From UBA4802 sp964509195 (lineage in GTDB: Bacteria; Spirochaetota; UBA4802; UB4802), in the NCBI GenBank assembly GCA_964509195.1, contig CAZDWJ010000001.1, positions 62,001-126,000 of the forward strand: DNA of 64,000 nt, given 5' to 3'. Both the position numbers and the translations under genes were made by a program. Each line of letters begins with the position of its first letter. The first letter of the stretch is position 1. This document shows, in pieces, positions 17,955 through 27,410 of this stretch. Under the pieces are notes generated by a model. The model saw only the letters and a list, made by a program, of their open reading frames with translations. It was not told the origin of the DNA and ran no database searches.

Positions 17955-19520
17955 TTAGCAAATCTTAAAGGTACCAATCTCCCTGTCACCTTCAACAATA
18001 TGAACAGCACAGGCTATACATGGGTCAAAGGAGCGAACTACGCGAGCAGCTTCAATTGGATTTTTAGGATCAGCTATAGGTGTGCCAAGTAACGCTTGTT
18101 CAACAGGCCCCAATTTGCCATCATCACCGCGAGGACCACAGAACCATGTTGTTGGAACAACACACTGGTAATTTGCAATTTTCTTGCCTTCAATTACTAT
18201 CCAGTGCCCTAATGCACCACGAGATGCTTCGGTTAATCCTTCGCCCTGGCCTTTTTCAGGGATTTCATAGGTTGAACGCGGCATTGCTCCAACTTCAAGC
18301 TCATCCAACCATTCATATGCCCTCTGGCAGAGCAGCTTACATTCAATAACGCGTGCAGCATGACGCCCTAATACTGAAAATACAGCATCAATATCAGCAT
18401 TAAATACTTTGAGCAACGCATCAACTTCTTGTTTTATTTCCTTATGTCCACTTAAATAGTTTATTGCAACGCGCGCAAGTGGCCCCACTTCCATTGGCAT
18501 GCCATCATATCGTGGCGCTTTAAGCCAGGTGTATGCACCGGGTTTATGTGGATCTGGATTTGTCTGCCCCTGGTACGGATGTAGGTTAGTGCCTGAGTTA
18601 TAACGTGCAAACCTTACCTGTTCACGGATTTTTGATGAATCAAATTCTAAAACTTTCTTACCATCAAATACTCCACGTTTGAAGAAAAACTCTGTGAGTT
18701 CATCATTCTCTTCAAATACACCATATGACAGGAAGTTAGTATATTTACCTATTTTAAAATAATCACTGTAGGCTTTAGCCACTGCGATAATGTCGTTGTA
18801 ATACACTTCATTGACAAACTCTTCTACCTGTTTTAACAACTTCCTATACTGTCGTATTGCACTTCTTGTTGGAACCTGCGTTACACCACCTGGTACCAAG
18901 CCAACCATATGAGGTGTTCTCCCACCAAAAATGCCTATCATCTGCTGAGCTTTTAAACGTACATCTAAAGCTTCAAGATAATGAGCAATAGCAGCAATAT
19001 TCAGGTCCTGATCCTTGATGTAAAAATCTCCTTCATATCGTGGTAAAAATGGTGCCACTGCAGTAATGGCATCCTGTCTGTTCTTCTTGACCTCAAGTTC
19101 ATTCTTCGCCCAATCACGCACCGCTAATAGCTTTTTATCGCTGCCGTTGTATTTTAATATTGAAGTAATATCAACATAATCAAGGGCACAGAGATGATAG
19201 AAGTGTAAAATGTGTGACTGCAGATAGTCAGCTGTCAGAATCAAATTCCTGAGCAATCTGCCATTCTTATTAGCCCGTATGCCAAATGCAGCATCTAAGC
19301 ATTTACTTGATGCAATGCCGTGTGGTGCAGGGCATACGCCACATATTCGCTGTGTTATCTGATTTGCATCAACGGGATTTCTCCCTTTTAGAATCATTTC
19401 ATACCCGCGGAACATGTCGCCTTTGCTTTTTGCATCGACAACTTTTCCGTTCTGCACATCAACCTCAATTGATAGATGACCTTCTATTCTGGTAATGGGA
19501 TCCAATAATACCCTAGCCAT
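17955..19520 (-). CDS. [NiFe] hydrogenase large (catalytic) subunit, group 1 type
   Basis: Catalytic subunit holding the Ni-Fe(CN)2CO site. The L1 motif RICGVCPAPHG places Cys60 and Cys63, and the L2 motif DPCIACAVH gives the other two ligands near Cys501 and Cys504. After the L2 His comes a 14-residue tail (ending GTFKIC) expected to be removed by the maturation protease encoded two genes upstream. I start at the ATG at 19520, preceded by GGAGGTG at 8 bases; a longer frame to 19535 lacks such a site. It overlaps the small-subunit stop by 8 bases. It has no signal peptide of its own and should be exported with the Tat-targeted small subunit. Confidence 0.96.
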   Translation of the reverse strand: MARVLLDPITRIEGHLSIEVDVQNGKVVDAKSKGDMFRGYEMILKGRNPVDANQITQRICGVCPAPHGIASSKCLDAAFGIRANKNGRLLRNLILTADYLQSHILHFYHLCALDYVDITSILKYNGSDKKLLAVRDWAKNELEVKKNRQDAITAVAPFLPRYEGDFYIKDQDLNIAAIAHYLEALDVRLKAQQMIGIFGGRTPHMVGLVPGGVTQVPTRSAIRQYRKLLKQVEEFVNEVYYNDIIAVAKAYSDYFKIGKYTNFLSYGVFEENDELTEFFFKRGVFDGKKVLEFDSSKIREQVRFARYNSGTNLHPYQGQTNPDPHKPGAYTWLKAPRYDGMPMEVGPLARVAINYLSGHKEIKQEVDALLKVFNADIDAVFSVLGRHAARVIECKLLCQRAYEWLDELEVGAMPRSTYEIPEKGQGEGLTEASRGALGHWIVIEGKKIANYQCVVPTTWFCGPRGDDGKLGPVEQALLGTPIADPKNPIEAARVVRSFDPCIACAVHIVEGDREIGTFKIC

Positions 19521-20517
19521 TGATGACACCTCCATTCTTAAGTTTTACTACAGTGCTGGCAATCTCAGGATGTAACTGCTGCAAATCATCATTGCTGGCA
19601 ACAAGATGCTTGTAAATACCTCTGTTACCATAATCTGGGAATGGAGGTTCTGTACATCCAATACATCCCGAACCACAGCCAGTACAGGTATTCATTCCGC
19701 CAACCCATTTTCGGCTGGGGATATCACACCCTGTATCCATACCTAAGCAGCCCAAAAGATACAGACATCCTTCTTCACCCCAGTGTTTAGCAAAACGACC
19801 ACGTTTATAATCAGGTAACCGTTCGCACTTTTCATGTACAGTGGTGCCAAAATACATCAGTGGTCGGTTGTATTCATCAAGCTCTGGTATGCCCTTAAGC
19901 AACACATGTAACAGTGTCCCCACCATCCAGTCTGGATGTGGCGGGCATCCTGGAATATTTATTACTTTCTTGTCAGGGAACATTTTTTGCAGCGATGTTG
20001 CACCAGTGGGGTTGTCTCCCGTTGCCCTGATTTTTGCACCAGGGATACCACCAAAAGCAGAACAGGAACCAACTGCTACCAATGCAATGGCATTTTTACC
20101 AAGCTTTTCTATCCATTCACGGGCACCAATAAATCTTCCATCCATCTCACCAATGGTGCAATACTCATCAGATTTTGTTGGGATAGATCCTTCAACAATA
20201 AGTACAAAGTCTTTACGATTAGTTTTAACTGCATTTTCAAGAACCTGTATGGCGGCGTGTCCCGTACCACCACATAATGTCTGGTGATAGTTCAGGCTTA
20301 TATACTCAGTAATAACAGTTGCAATATCAGGCTCCAGTTTATTCAAAAGCGAAACCGAACATCCTGAACAGGACTGCGCCTGGATCCATATAACATTGGT
20401 TCGCTCCGAAGCTTTCTGTAATGCCCTCTTGCAACCCTGAATGAGAACACTGGGGAATGCTACTGTTGCGGTTGTAGCCCCCATTATTTTTAAAAACTCT
20501 CTTCTATTTAGCGACAT
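19513..20517 (-). CDS. [NiFe] hydrogenase small subunit with Tat signal
   Basis: The 334-residue electron-transfer subunit. Its N-terminus has a twin-arginine signal (NRREFLKIMG, Arg5-Arg6) and a hydrophobic stretch, so the heterodimer is periplasmic. Cluster-binding cysteines include SCSGCSVSLLN for the proximal cluster and the CTGCGSGCIGCTEPPFPD region for the medial/distal ones. No C-terminal membrane helix is present, unlike HyaA/HoxK, so the enzyme is soluble or held by a partner, as in Desulfovibrio. The upstream cytochrome c3 lipoprotein is the obvious electron acceptor. Confidence 0.95.
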   Translation of the reverse strand: MSLNRREFLKIMGATTATVAFPSVLIQGCKRALQKASERTNVIWIQAQSCSGCSVSLLNKLEPDIATVITEYISLNYHQTLCGGTGHAAIQVLENAVKTNRKDFVLIVEGSIPTKSDEYCTIGEMDGRFIGAREWIEKLGKNAIALVAVGSCSAFGGIPGAKIRATGDNPTGATSLQKMFPDKKVINIPGCPPHPDWMVGTLLHVLLKGIPELDEYNRPLMYFGTTVHEKCERLPDYKRGRFAKHWGEEGCLYLLGCLGMDTGCDIPSRKWVGGMNTCTGCGSGCIGCTEPPFPDYGNRGIYKHLVASNDDLQQLHPEIASTVVKLKNGGVING

Positions 20518-20538
20518 GTAACAACCTCCTAATGTATG

Positions 20539-21006
20539 TTAATAAACAGTAACACTATCAAGAATCAAATCCACAACTTTTGGTATTGATTCTTCCACCG
20601 AAGGGCTTAGCATACTATCAAGTGACGATATATCCTCAGGGACAATTCCGATTACTTCAACTTCCGGCTGATATCCCTGAATCTTCAAAATCTTCAACAC
20701 TTCAGCTATGCCCATTTCATGCAATGAAACCTGTGGTGATTGTGCTTTCAGGTGCTGTCCATTAAATTTATATATACTGCCGGGTCGGTCATTAACCTTT
20801 AATGCATCGATAATAACAAGTTTATCATATCCCACCATATATGGAATGAGATTAAAACCAGCAGTACCTCCATCCATCACATCTACGCTAGCAGGGAGAT
20901 GGATGTTTTGTTGTTGCAAATACTGCACCACATGTACTCCAACACCATCATCTTTTTGAAATACATTTCCTATACCAAGAATTAATGTTTTTTTACCACG
21001 TTTCAT
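20539..21006 (-). CDS. hydrogenase maturation protease (HyaD/HybD family)
   Basis: A 155-residue endopeptidase that trims the large-subunit C-terminus after Ni insertion. The N-terminal LILGIGNVFQKDDGVGVHV has the family Gx-GN and acidic residues that sense Ni. VMDGGTAGFNLIPYM and LVIIDAL carry the second conserved acid region, and LHEMGIAEVL is also typical. It sits between the cytochrome and the small-subunit gene with short spacers (about 20 bases each), so it is dedicated to this hydrogenase. Confidence 0.93.
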   Translation of the reverse strand: MKRGKKTLILGIGNVFQKDDGVGVHVVQYLQQQNIHLPASVDVMDGGTAGFNLIPYMVGYDKLVIIDALKVNDRPGSIYKFNGQHLKAQSPQVSLHEMGIAEVLKILKIQGYQPEVEVIGIVPEDISSLDSMLSPSVEESIPKVVDLILDSVTVY

Positions 21007-21026
21007 TGCACCTTAAATATATACCA

Positions 21027-21431
21027 TTAATTTTTAGCAATGTGACATTCGTTACACAACACAGGGCCTTTTTTAGACTGAGCATGACAATTAATGCACA
21101 AGCTATGAATGGTATCCTCACCTTTTGCACCCTTATGACATTCTGCACACTGTTTTATCCTGTCATCATTTCCAACTTTGTGATGGCATACCACACACTT
21201 TATCCCTGCATCTTCATGTATTTTATGTGACATTGGAACAGGATCCATTGCATTCATTGTTGCACTAATCCCCGATTGTTTGTCTTTTTCAGAAATAAAC
21301 TTATTAACATCGGTTACCGTGACAACATCGGTTGGGCTGGGATTAAAATCGGTTGTTCCTTGAGCACAACCAAATAGTATTGCAACGGATAGCATCCCTA
21401 CACAAAACACTAACAATCTGATTTTACTCAC
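21027..21431 (-). CDS. tetraheme cytochrome c3 lipoprotein
   Basis: A 134-residue secreted class III cytochrome. The signal ends AILFGC, a good lipobox, so the protein should be lipid-anchored. Four CxxCH heme sites are visible (CVVCH, CAECH, CINCH, CNECH), plus extra histidines (MSHKIH, CHHKVG, IHSL) suited to bis-His ligation. It is the first gene of the hydrogenase operon and likely takes electrons from the [NiFe] enzyme. The start is GTG at 21431, backed by GGAGG six bases upstream; the overlapping ATG runs straight into a stop. Confidence 0.93.
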   Translation of the reverse strand: MSKIRLLVFCVGMLSVAILFGCAQGTTDFNPSPTDVVTVTDVNKFISEKDKQSGISATMNAMDPVPMSHKIHEDAGIKCVVCHHKVGNDDRIKQCAECHKGAKGEDTIHSLCINCHAQSKKGPVLCNECHIAKN

Positions 21432-22009
21432 ATTTTACCTCCTTGATCGTTTAGTATTATCGCATACATAATTTTTAGTTACGCAATATTGATTTTAGGC
21501 AAAAAGCCAATTAATGAGTAATTTTTATAACAATAGCATATAAGTCAATCATTAAATTTTCATATACGGCTTCTTCAAAGAAAAGTACTTACCCATGTTC
21601 CTGATTGCGGCACATGTAGAAAAAACTGCTTTTTCTTACTGCATTTTTTAAGGATAAAAGCAATTTTTAGATGTGCCCGTTACATTATAAACTTGCACGA
21701 TTAGACTTTAATCATCTGTTTGCAAAATATATAACTAATTAAACTCACTTTAGTGTTATCCTACAACATAACCATTATTTTGTCAATCGATTTTTAGTAA
21801 TAAATAAAATACTTAATATCTTGCTTCAATTTACAAAGGTGAGTTTGGCACAATTTGACAGAGTTACTGTCCACTCACAATGAGGTGTTTTTGTTGCAAG
21901 GATTTTCTCAATTATTATTCCAAAACCTCTTTCATTGATATTACTTTTTACAATTAAAAATAGTTTTTAAATGTACATATCATAAACACAATGTGCTACA
22001 CTGTTTTTT
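21432..22009. other. divergent intergenic region between hydrogenase and hyp operons
   Basis: 578 AT-rich bases with no coding potential on either strand. It must hold the promoters for both the minus-strand hydrogenase operon and the plus-strand hypF operon. I found no sigma-54 box with correct spacing and no clear -35/-10 pair. Nothing else is recognised. Confidence 0.6.
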
Positions 22010-24274
22010 ATGATAAGCCATTACTTCATACAGGTAAAAGGTATTGTTCAGGGTGTGGGATTCAGGCCATTTGTATACAACATTGCGCTATCCCACAACC
22101 TGTGTGGCAGTGTATCAAACGATACAGAAGGAGTTACTATCCACTTTGAGGGACCAGAACAGGAAATTCAAAACTGTATTAAAATTATACGTACAAATCC
22201 ACCACCTCTGGCACAGATTATTGATATAAAAATTGAAAAACTACCTCCTGATGGTTTTACTAAATTTTCCATACTGCAAAGCTCCACCACCACAATCAAA
22301 GATGTGTTCATCCCTCCTGATGTAGCAATTTGCCATGAATGTCTTGATGATTTCTTTGATGTTCACAACCGCCGATATCACTATCCATTCACCACATGCA
22401 CGCACTGTGGTCCTCGTTTCAGCATCATTGATGATATTCCGTATGACAGACACAACACCGCAATGAAGGATTTTGTTATGTGCAGTCAGTGTCAGGTTGA
22501 ATACAAAAACCCTGCCGACCGCCGTTTCCACACACAACCCAATGCATGTGCCACATGTGGTCCTCATATTGTGCTGCGCGATAGTTCCGGCAACATACTC
22601 CAATCTGCCTTTGATGACGTCATCAGCCATTTGCAGATGCTTTTAAAACACCACATTGTTGCCATCAAAAGCGTCGGCGGTTACCATTTAGCCTGCGATG
22701 CCACCAATGATAAAGCTGTTCTACTGCTAAGAGAAAGAAAGTCACGGCCTTTTAAGCCCTTTGCGATTATGGTATCATCTGTAGAATTTTTAGAAACCTT
22801 TTGCTCTGTCAGCCCAAAAGAAAAAGAACTGCTTCAAAGCAAAGAACGACCCATTGTCCTTGTGAAACTAAAAAATAATATCCTGAGCACTCACGTTGCA
22901 CCAGGACTTACCTACATTGGCGTAATGCTTCCATATACACCACTACAGTATATGCTGTTTCACAACAACGCTAAAAGCATTTATATAATGACCAGTGCCA
23001 ACATATCCGATGAACCTATTATCTACAACGACGATGATGCGCTGGAGCGTTTGCACTCAATTGCCGATTATTTTGTCACCTACAATCGCCAGATACTATC
23101 GCACACTGACGACTCTGTTATGTATGTCGTTGACCACACACCATACTTTGTACGGCGTTCACGCGGTTTTGTGCCAGCACCCATTTTCATCAAAGCCACA
23201 CCGGTTCACATCCTTGCAACAGGCGGTGATTTAAAAAATAGCTTTGCACTGGCACGCAATAACTTCACCGTAGTAAGCCAGTATTTAGGAGATCTTTCCA
23301 CCCCATGGGGCAATGAGTTATACCGAAAGACTATCGCCCACTTTTGTAAAATTTTTGATTTTTATCCCGCACTGGTAGTACACGATTTGCATCTCAATTA
23401 CTTTACCACTATGATTGCTTCTGAATACCAGCAGCAGGGAATACCGGTAAAAGCAGTACAGCACCATCACGCACACATAGCATCAGTGTGTGAAGAGCAT
23501 AGAATCTATACACCTGTTATTGGCATTGCATTTGATGGCACAGGATACGGCACTGACCATACACTGTGGGGCAGCGAATTTTTAATAGCTGATACCGCTT
23601 CATTTACCCGTGCAGCGCATTTTGACTATTTTGGGCTCCCTGGTGGAGAAAACGCCATCAAAGACCCATGGAAGATAGGCCTGTCATTGCTTTTGGCAGC
23701 TGGTATTGATGACACACACTTTTTTCCTGAAAAGCGCGAAAAAGATTTTGTAAAAGAGATAATCCAAAAAAGTGTTAACTGTCCTGTCACCTGCAGCATT
23801 GGAAGGCTTTTTGACGGAGTTGCTGCTATTTTGGGAATTGCGCATCACATAAGCACAGAAGCAGAAGCTGCGATGTTACTTGAAGAAAAAGCTTTCAAAG
23901 CACCACACACCACAGAAGCATTCCCTGTGCACATAAGGGAAAGCAGCGGTCTCATTATCGATACAGGCCACCTCATACAGGAAATTGTTTCTATGCGCAA
24001 GCTACAGGTGCCAGTTTCTACCATAGCGATGCGCTTTCATAAGGCAATAGCTGAAGTAACTATCGCCACAGCAGAAAGGTTAAGAGATTCATTTAAAATT
24101 AATACCGTTGTACTATCTGGCGGAGTGTTTCATAACAGGATACTGTTACACCTCATTACAACGGGATTACAAAAAAAATCGTTTGACGTAATTACTCCGC
24201 ACAAACTACCATGCAACGATGGAGGAATTGCACTGGGCCAGATTGCTATAGGAAGGGACACGTATGGACATTAA
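22010..24274 (+). CDS. hypF: carbamoyltransferase HypF
   Basis: A 754-residue enzyme that turns carbamoyl phosphate into the cyanide-ligand precursor for [NiFe] hydrogenase. Domains in order: acylphosphatase (residues 5-90, VKGIVQGVGFRPFVY), two zinc-finger motifs (CHECLDDFF...CTHCGP and CSQCQVEY...CATCGP, about 105-185), a YrdC-like domain (about 205-385) and a Kae1-like carbamoyltransferase domain with VQHHHAHIASV near residue 482 and VLSGGVFHNRILL. Full length. First gene of a plus-strand operon; its end overlaps hypD by 11 bases. Confidence 0.97.
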   Translation: MISHYFIQVKGIVQGVGFRPFVYNIALSHNLCGSVSNDTEGVTIHFEGPEQEIQNCIKIIRTNPPPLAQIIDIKIEKLPPDGFTKFSILQSSTTTIKDVFIPPDVAICHECLDDFFDVHNRRYHYPFTTCTHCGPRFSIIDDIPYDRHNTAMKDFVMCSQCQVEYKNPADRRFHTQPNACATCGPHIVLRDSSGNILQSAFDDVISHLQMLLKHHIVAIKSVGGYHLACDATNDKAVLLLRERKSRPFKPFAIMVSSVEFLETFCSVSPKEKELLQSKERPIVLVKLKNNILSTHVAPGLTYIGVMLPYTPLQYMLFHNNAKSIYIMTSANISDEPIIYNDDDALERLHSIADYFVTYNRQILSHTDDSVMYVVDHTPYFVRRSRGFVPAPIFIKATPVHILATGGDLKNSFALARNNFTVVSQYLGDLSTPWGNELYRKTIAHFCKIFDFYPALVVHDLHLNYFTTMIASEYQQQGIPVKAVQHHHAHIASVCEEHRIYTPVIGIAFDGTGYGTDHTLWGSEFLIADTASFTRAAHFDYFGLPGGENAIKDPWKIGLSLLLAAGIDDTHFFPEKREKDFVKEIIQKSVNCPVTCSIGRLFDGVAAILGIAHHISTEAEAAMLLEEKAFKAPHTTEAFPVHIRESSGLIIDTGHLIQEIVSMRKLQVPVSTIAMRFHKAIAEVTIATAERLRDSFKINTVVLSGGVFHNRILLHLITTGLQKKSFDVITPHKLPCNDGGIALGQIAIGRDTYGH

Positions 24275-25322
24275 AAGGGAAGCAGCATTGCTGTCACACT
24301 ACATCATTAATAATCACGTTGCCATTATGGAAGTTTGCGGCACTCATACCACCGAATTTTTTCGCACCGGTGTAAAAGATATATTCCCACAAAACCTAAA
24401 ACTCATTGATGGGCCTGGCTGCCCCGTATGCGTCACCTCCAATGAGTATTTAGATACCGCGATTGCTATTGGCTGGCAGCATAATTGTATTATCGCAACC
24501 TTTGGCGATATGATGAAGGTGCCATCTTCGTACAGTTCACTTGCAAAGGAAAAATCAAAGGGATTGCAGGTTGAAGTTGTGTACTCGCCTATGGATGCTG
24601 TTGAGATGGCTGATAGAAATCCTGATAAAAAATTTTTGTTCTTAAGCATTGGCTTTGAAACAACCGCACCAGCTGAGGCTGTGTGTATTCTTGAGGCAAA
24701 AAAAAGAAATCTTAAAAATTTCTTTTTGCTTCCCGGCAATAAACTCACAGTACCTGCCGTAAAGGCATTGCTTGATTCCGGTGAGGTCAACATAGATGGC
24801 TTTATCCTGCCAGGGCACGTGAGTGCAATCATTGGCAAGAAAGCATGGGATTTTATTGCTACCGATTACGGCAAACCAGCGGTGGTTGCTGGCTTTGAAG
24901 ACCATGACCTTATCCGCGGTACATTAATGTTACTTGAGCTTATACAAAGCGATACGCCAAAGGTTGTAAATGAGTACACCCGTGTTGTGCGCGACGAAGG
25001 GAATCCAAAAGCGCTTGAAATACTGTACAGCGTGTTTACAAAAGGCAATGCTCACTGGCGTGGCATAGGGATAATACCTGGAAGTGGCCTTGACCTTAAA
25101 GAAGAATTTGCTGACTTTGATGCAGGTATACAATTGAAAGCCGAAGTTCCTCCGCCAAAAGAACACCCTGGATGCCGTTGCGGAGAGCTTTTGCGCGGTG
25201 TAATAATACCCACTGAGTGCCCACTGTTTGGCAAAGCATGTACACCAGAACGTGCAGTTGGCCCCTGCATGGTTTCATCAGAGGGCCCATGTTCAGCATA
25301 CTATAAGTATGGGAGAAAGTAA
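24264..25322 (+). CDS. hypD: hydrogenase Fe-(CN)2CO assembly protein HypD
   Basis: A 352-residue [4Fe-4S] scaffold on which cyanide ligands are attached to iron together with HypC. Conserved cysteines occur in EVCGTHTTEF, GPGCPVCVT and the C-terminal cluster-binding region (CRCGELLRG, ECPLFGKACTPERAVGPCM). GFETTAPA and ILPGHVSAIIG are standard HypD motifs. The start overlaps the end of hypF; the TAA stop is followed directly by the hypE ATG. Confidence 0.97.
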   Translation: MDIKREAALLSHYIINNHVAIMEVCGTHTTEFFRTGVKDIFPQNLKLIDGPGCPVCVTSNEYLDTAIAIGWQHNCIIATFGDMMKVPSSYSSLAKEKSKGLQVEVVYSPMDAVEMADRNPDKKFLFLSIGFETTAPAEAVCILEAKKRNLKNFFLLPGNKLTVPAVKALLDSGEVNIDGFILPGHVSAIIGKKAWDFIATDYGKPAVVAGFEDHDLIRGTLMLLELIQSDTPKVVNEYTRVVRDEGNPKALEILYSVFTKGNAHWRGIGIIPGSGLDLKEEFADFDAGIQLKAEVPPPKEHPGCRCGELLRGVIIPTECPLFGKACTPERAVGPCMVSSEGPCSAYYKYGRK

Positions 25323-26321
25323 ATGGATATCATAGTTCCTGCTCACGGCAGTGGCGGCAAGCCAATGAATGACCTTATTGCCAATCTTATTACATCTATA
25401 CTTGGCAGCCAAACCATCCAGTTAGATGACGCTGCCTGTCTTACCCTGCCGGGTAATTCCATTGCCTTTACCACTGACAGCTACACTATTACTCCAATTG
25501 AATTTTCAGGCGGCACTATTGGGAGTCTTGCCATTAATGGAACTGTCAATGACTTAGCCGTTATGGGAGCCATTCCTTTATATATCTCATGTGCACTTAT
25601 CCTTGAAGAAGGCCTTGAAATTGAAACGCTACGGCGCATTCTTGTTTCTATGAAACAGGCAGCAACAAAGGCAGGTGTGGCGATAGTTACCGGTGACACC
25701 AAGGTGGTGCCAAAAGGAAAAGGTGACCGTATGTATATAAACACAGCGGGCATCGGAGTATTTAACAATCCACCGCAGCGAAGAACGATACAGCCTGGCG
25801 ACAGCATCATTATAAACGGAACTATTGGTGACCACGGCACTAGCATAATGGCACTGCGTAACAATCTTACATTCTCAAAAGGTCTTTCGTCTGATTGCGC
25901 TGCACTCAATCACCTGATTTCAGATGTTATCGAACACTATCCTGATAGTATTAAATTCATGCGCGATGCAACGCGTGGCGGTGTAGCATCAATACTCAAT
26001 GAAATTACGAAAAATGCACCATTTGGTGCTAAACTTATTGAAGACAATCTACCCGTAAAAGATGAAGTACGTGGCGTTGCCGAAATTTTAGGTATTGACC
26101 CATTATACATAGCAAATGAAGGCAAGGTTGTTATGATAGTTGACAGCCGCTATGCAGATGGTATTGTGAAAGTGCTGAAAAAGCATCCTGAAGGCAAAGA
26201 TGCTAACGTCATAGGGCAGATAACCAGTGAATTTCACGGTAAAGCATATATAGAGACCAAAATTGGCGGCAAGAGGATATTACCTGTACTAATAGAAGAA
26301 CAACTGCCCCGTATATGTTAA
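25323..26321 (+). CDS. hypE: hydrogenase maturation dehydratase HypE
   Basis: A 332-residue PurM-like ATPase that dehydrates the HypF-delivered thiocarbamate to thiocyanate on its own C-terminal cysteine. The diagnostic C-terminus PRIC is present. The N-terminal AHGSGGKPMNDLI and the acidic DDAACL and FTTDSYTITP motifs bind ATP and Mg2+; TRGGVASILNE is also typical. The ATG begins directly after the hypD stop, indicating translational coupling. Confidence 0.97.
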   Translation: MDIIVPAHGSGGKPMNDLIANLITSILGSQTIQLDDAACLTLPGNSIAFTTDSYTITPIEFSGGTIGSLAINGTVNDLAVMGAIPLYISCALILEEGLEIETLRRILVSMKQAATKAGVAIVTGDTKVVPKGKGDRMYINTAGIGVFNNPPQRRTIQPGDSIIINGTIGDHGTSIMALRNNLTFSKGLSSDCAALNHLISDVIEHYPDSIKFMRDATRGGVASILNEITKNAPFGAKLIEDNLPVKDEVRGVAEILGIDPLYIANEGKVVMIVDSRYADGIVKVLKKHPEGKDANVIGQITSEFHGKAYIETKIGGKRILPVLIEEQLPRIC

Positions 26322-26339
26322 TATAATGAGGAGAGAACC

Positions 26340-26573
26340 ATGTGTCTGGCTATACCAATGACAGTAAAAAAGATAGACGGAACAAAAGCTATCGTTGAGT
26401 CAATGGGAGTTGAGAAGCTTGTTGACATTGCTCTGACCCCAGATGTTAAAGTTAACGATAAGGTGATAGTTCATGCCGGTTTTATCATTGAAATTCTTGA
26501 TCCTGAGGCTGCACGTGAAATAGAAGCAACCTGGGATGAATACACAACACTTCTTAAGCAAGAACACAAATAA
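26340..26573 (+). CDS. hypC: hydrogenase assembly chaperone HypC/HybG
   Basis: A 77-residue chaperone that works with HypD and then carries the Fe ligand group to the hydrogenase large subunit. Starts MCLAIPM, with the essential Cys2. GAGGAGAG lies a few bases upstream. Its stop is followed directly by the fumarase alpha ATG, so the operon continues into central metabolism. The C-terminal half (LDPEAAREIEATWDEY) is the usual helix. Confidence 0.95.
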   Translation: MCLAIPMTVKKIDGTKAIVESMGVEKLVDIALTPDVKVNDKVIVHAGFIIEILDPEAAREIEATWDEYTTLLKQEHK

Positions 26574-27410
26574 ATGCGCACAATTTCGCCCGATGAGATT
26601 TACACTGCTGTAGCAGACCTTGTGGAACAGGCCAATTTTAATTTACCTGACCACGTGTATCAGGCACTATTAGCAATGCATACCGCTGAACAAAAACCAT
26701 TAGCAAAAGAAACCCTTGATATACTGCTGCAAAACGCGCATATTGCTGCAACAAAGCACATTCCGCTGTGCCAGGACTGCGGCTCTGTTATAATATTTTT
26801 ACAGATAGGCACCGGCGTCATTATTAATGGCAACCCTGAAGAGATAATAAACAACGCAGTTGCCAACACCTACAAAAATCATTATTTGCGGCCTTCAATT
26901 GTGAAAGATCCCTTATTTGAAAGAACCAATACAGGCACCAACACACCTGCATTTATCCACACCGAAATTGTTGAAGGGGACTCTGTTTCTATTACTGTGT
27001 ACCTGAAAGGTGGTGGATCTGAAAATATGACCGTATTAAAAATGTTTACACCAACAGCAAACACTGAAGAAATTATTGATTATATAGTCACCACTGTAAA
27101 ACAGGCTGGTCCCAATCCCTGCCCACCGCTTTTTTTGGGTATTGGTATTGGTGGCACAGCTGACGTTGCCATGCTTAATGCAAAGAAGGCAGTGTTACAA
27201 ACACAACCCCATCACAACAATGACTATCGTATGCTTGAGGAAGAAATATTACTGCGCTGCAACAAAACCGCTATTGGCCCATTGGGATTTGGTGGGCACC
27301 ATACAGTTGCCATGGTACGGATAAAAGAGGCCCACACACATATTGCAACGCTTCCCGTTGCTCTCAACCTTAACTGCCATTCTTTACGTTTCAGGTCGGC
27401 TACACTATGA
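26574..27410 (+). CDS. class I fumarate hydratase, alpha (N-terminal) subunit
   Basis: A 278-residue subunit of the oxygen-sensitive [4Fe-4S] fumarase/tartrate dehydratase family, interconverting fumarate and malate. The cluster ligands appear at Cys66 (PLCQDCG), in NPCPPLFLG and in LNCHS near the end. GIGIGGTADVA and GFGGHHTVA bind substrate. The motif reads CQDCG where CQDTG is usual, adding a cysteine beside the cluster. It follows hypC without a gap. Tartrate or another hydroxy acid cannot be excluded as substrate. Confidence 0.92.
   Translation: MRTISPDEIYTAVADLVEQANFNLPDHVYQALLAMHTAEQKPLAKETLDILLQNAHIAATKHIPLCQDCGSVIIFLQIGTGVIINGNPEEIINNAVANTYKNHYLRPSIVKDPLFERTNTGTNTPAFIHTEIVEGDSVSITVYLKGGGSENMTVLKMFTPTANTEEIIDYIVTTVKQAGPNPCPPLFLGIGIGGTADVAMLNAKKAVLQTQPHHNNDYRMLEEEILLRCNKTAIGPLGFGGHHTVAMVRIKEAHTHIATLPVALNLNCHSLRFRSATL

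Noticed and set aside
21840..21865. TGGCAC-like sigma-54 promoter candidate upstream of hypF
   Set aside because: The GC element does not fall at the required distance from TGGCAC, so no -24/-12 match.
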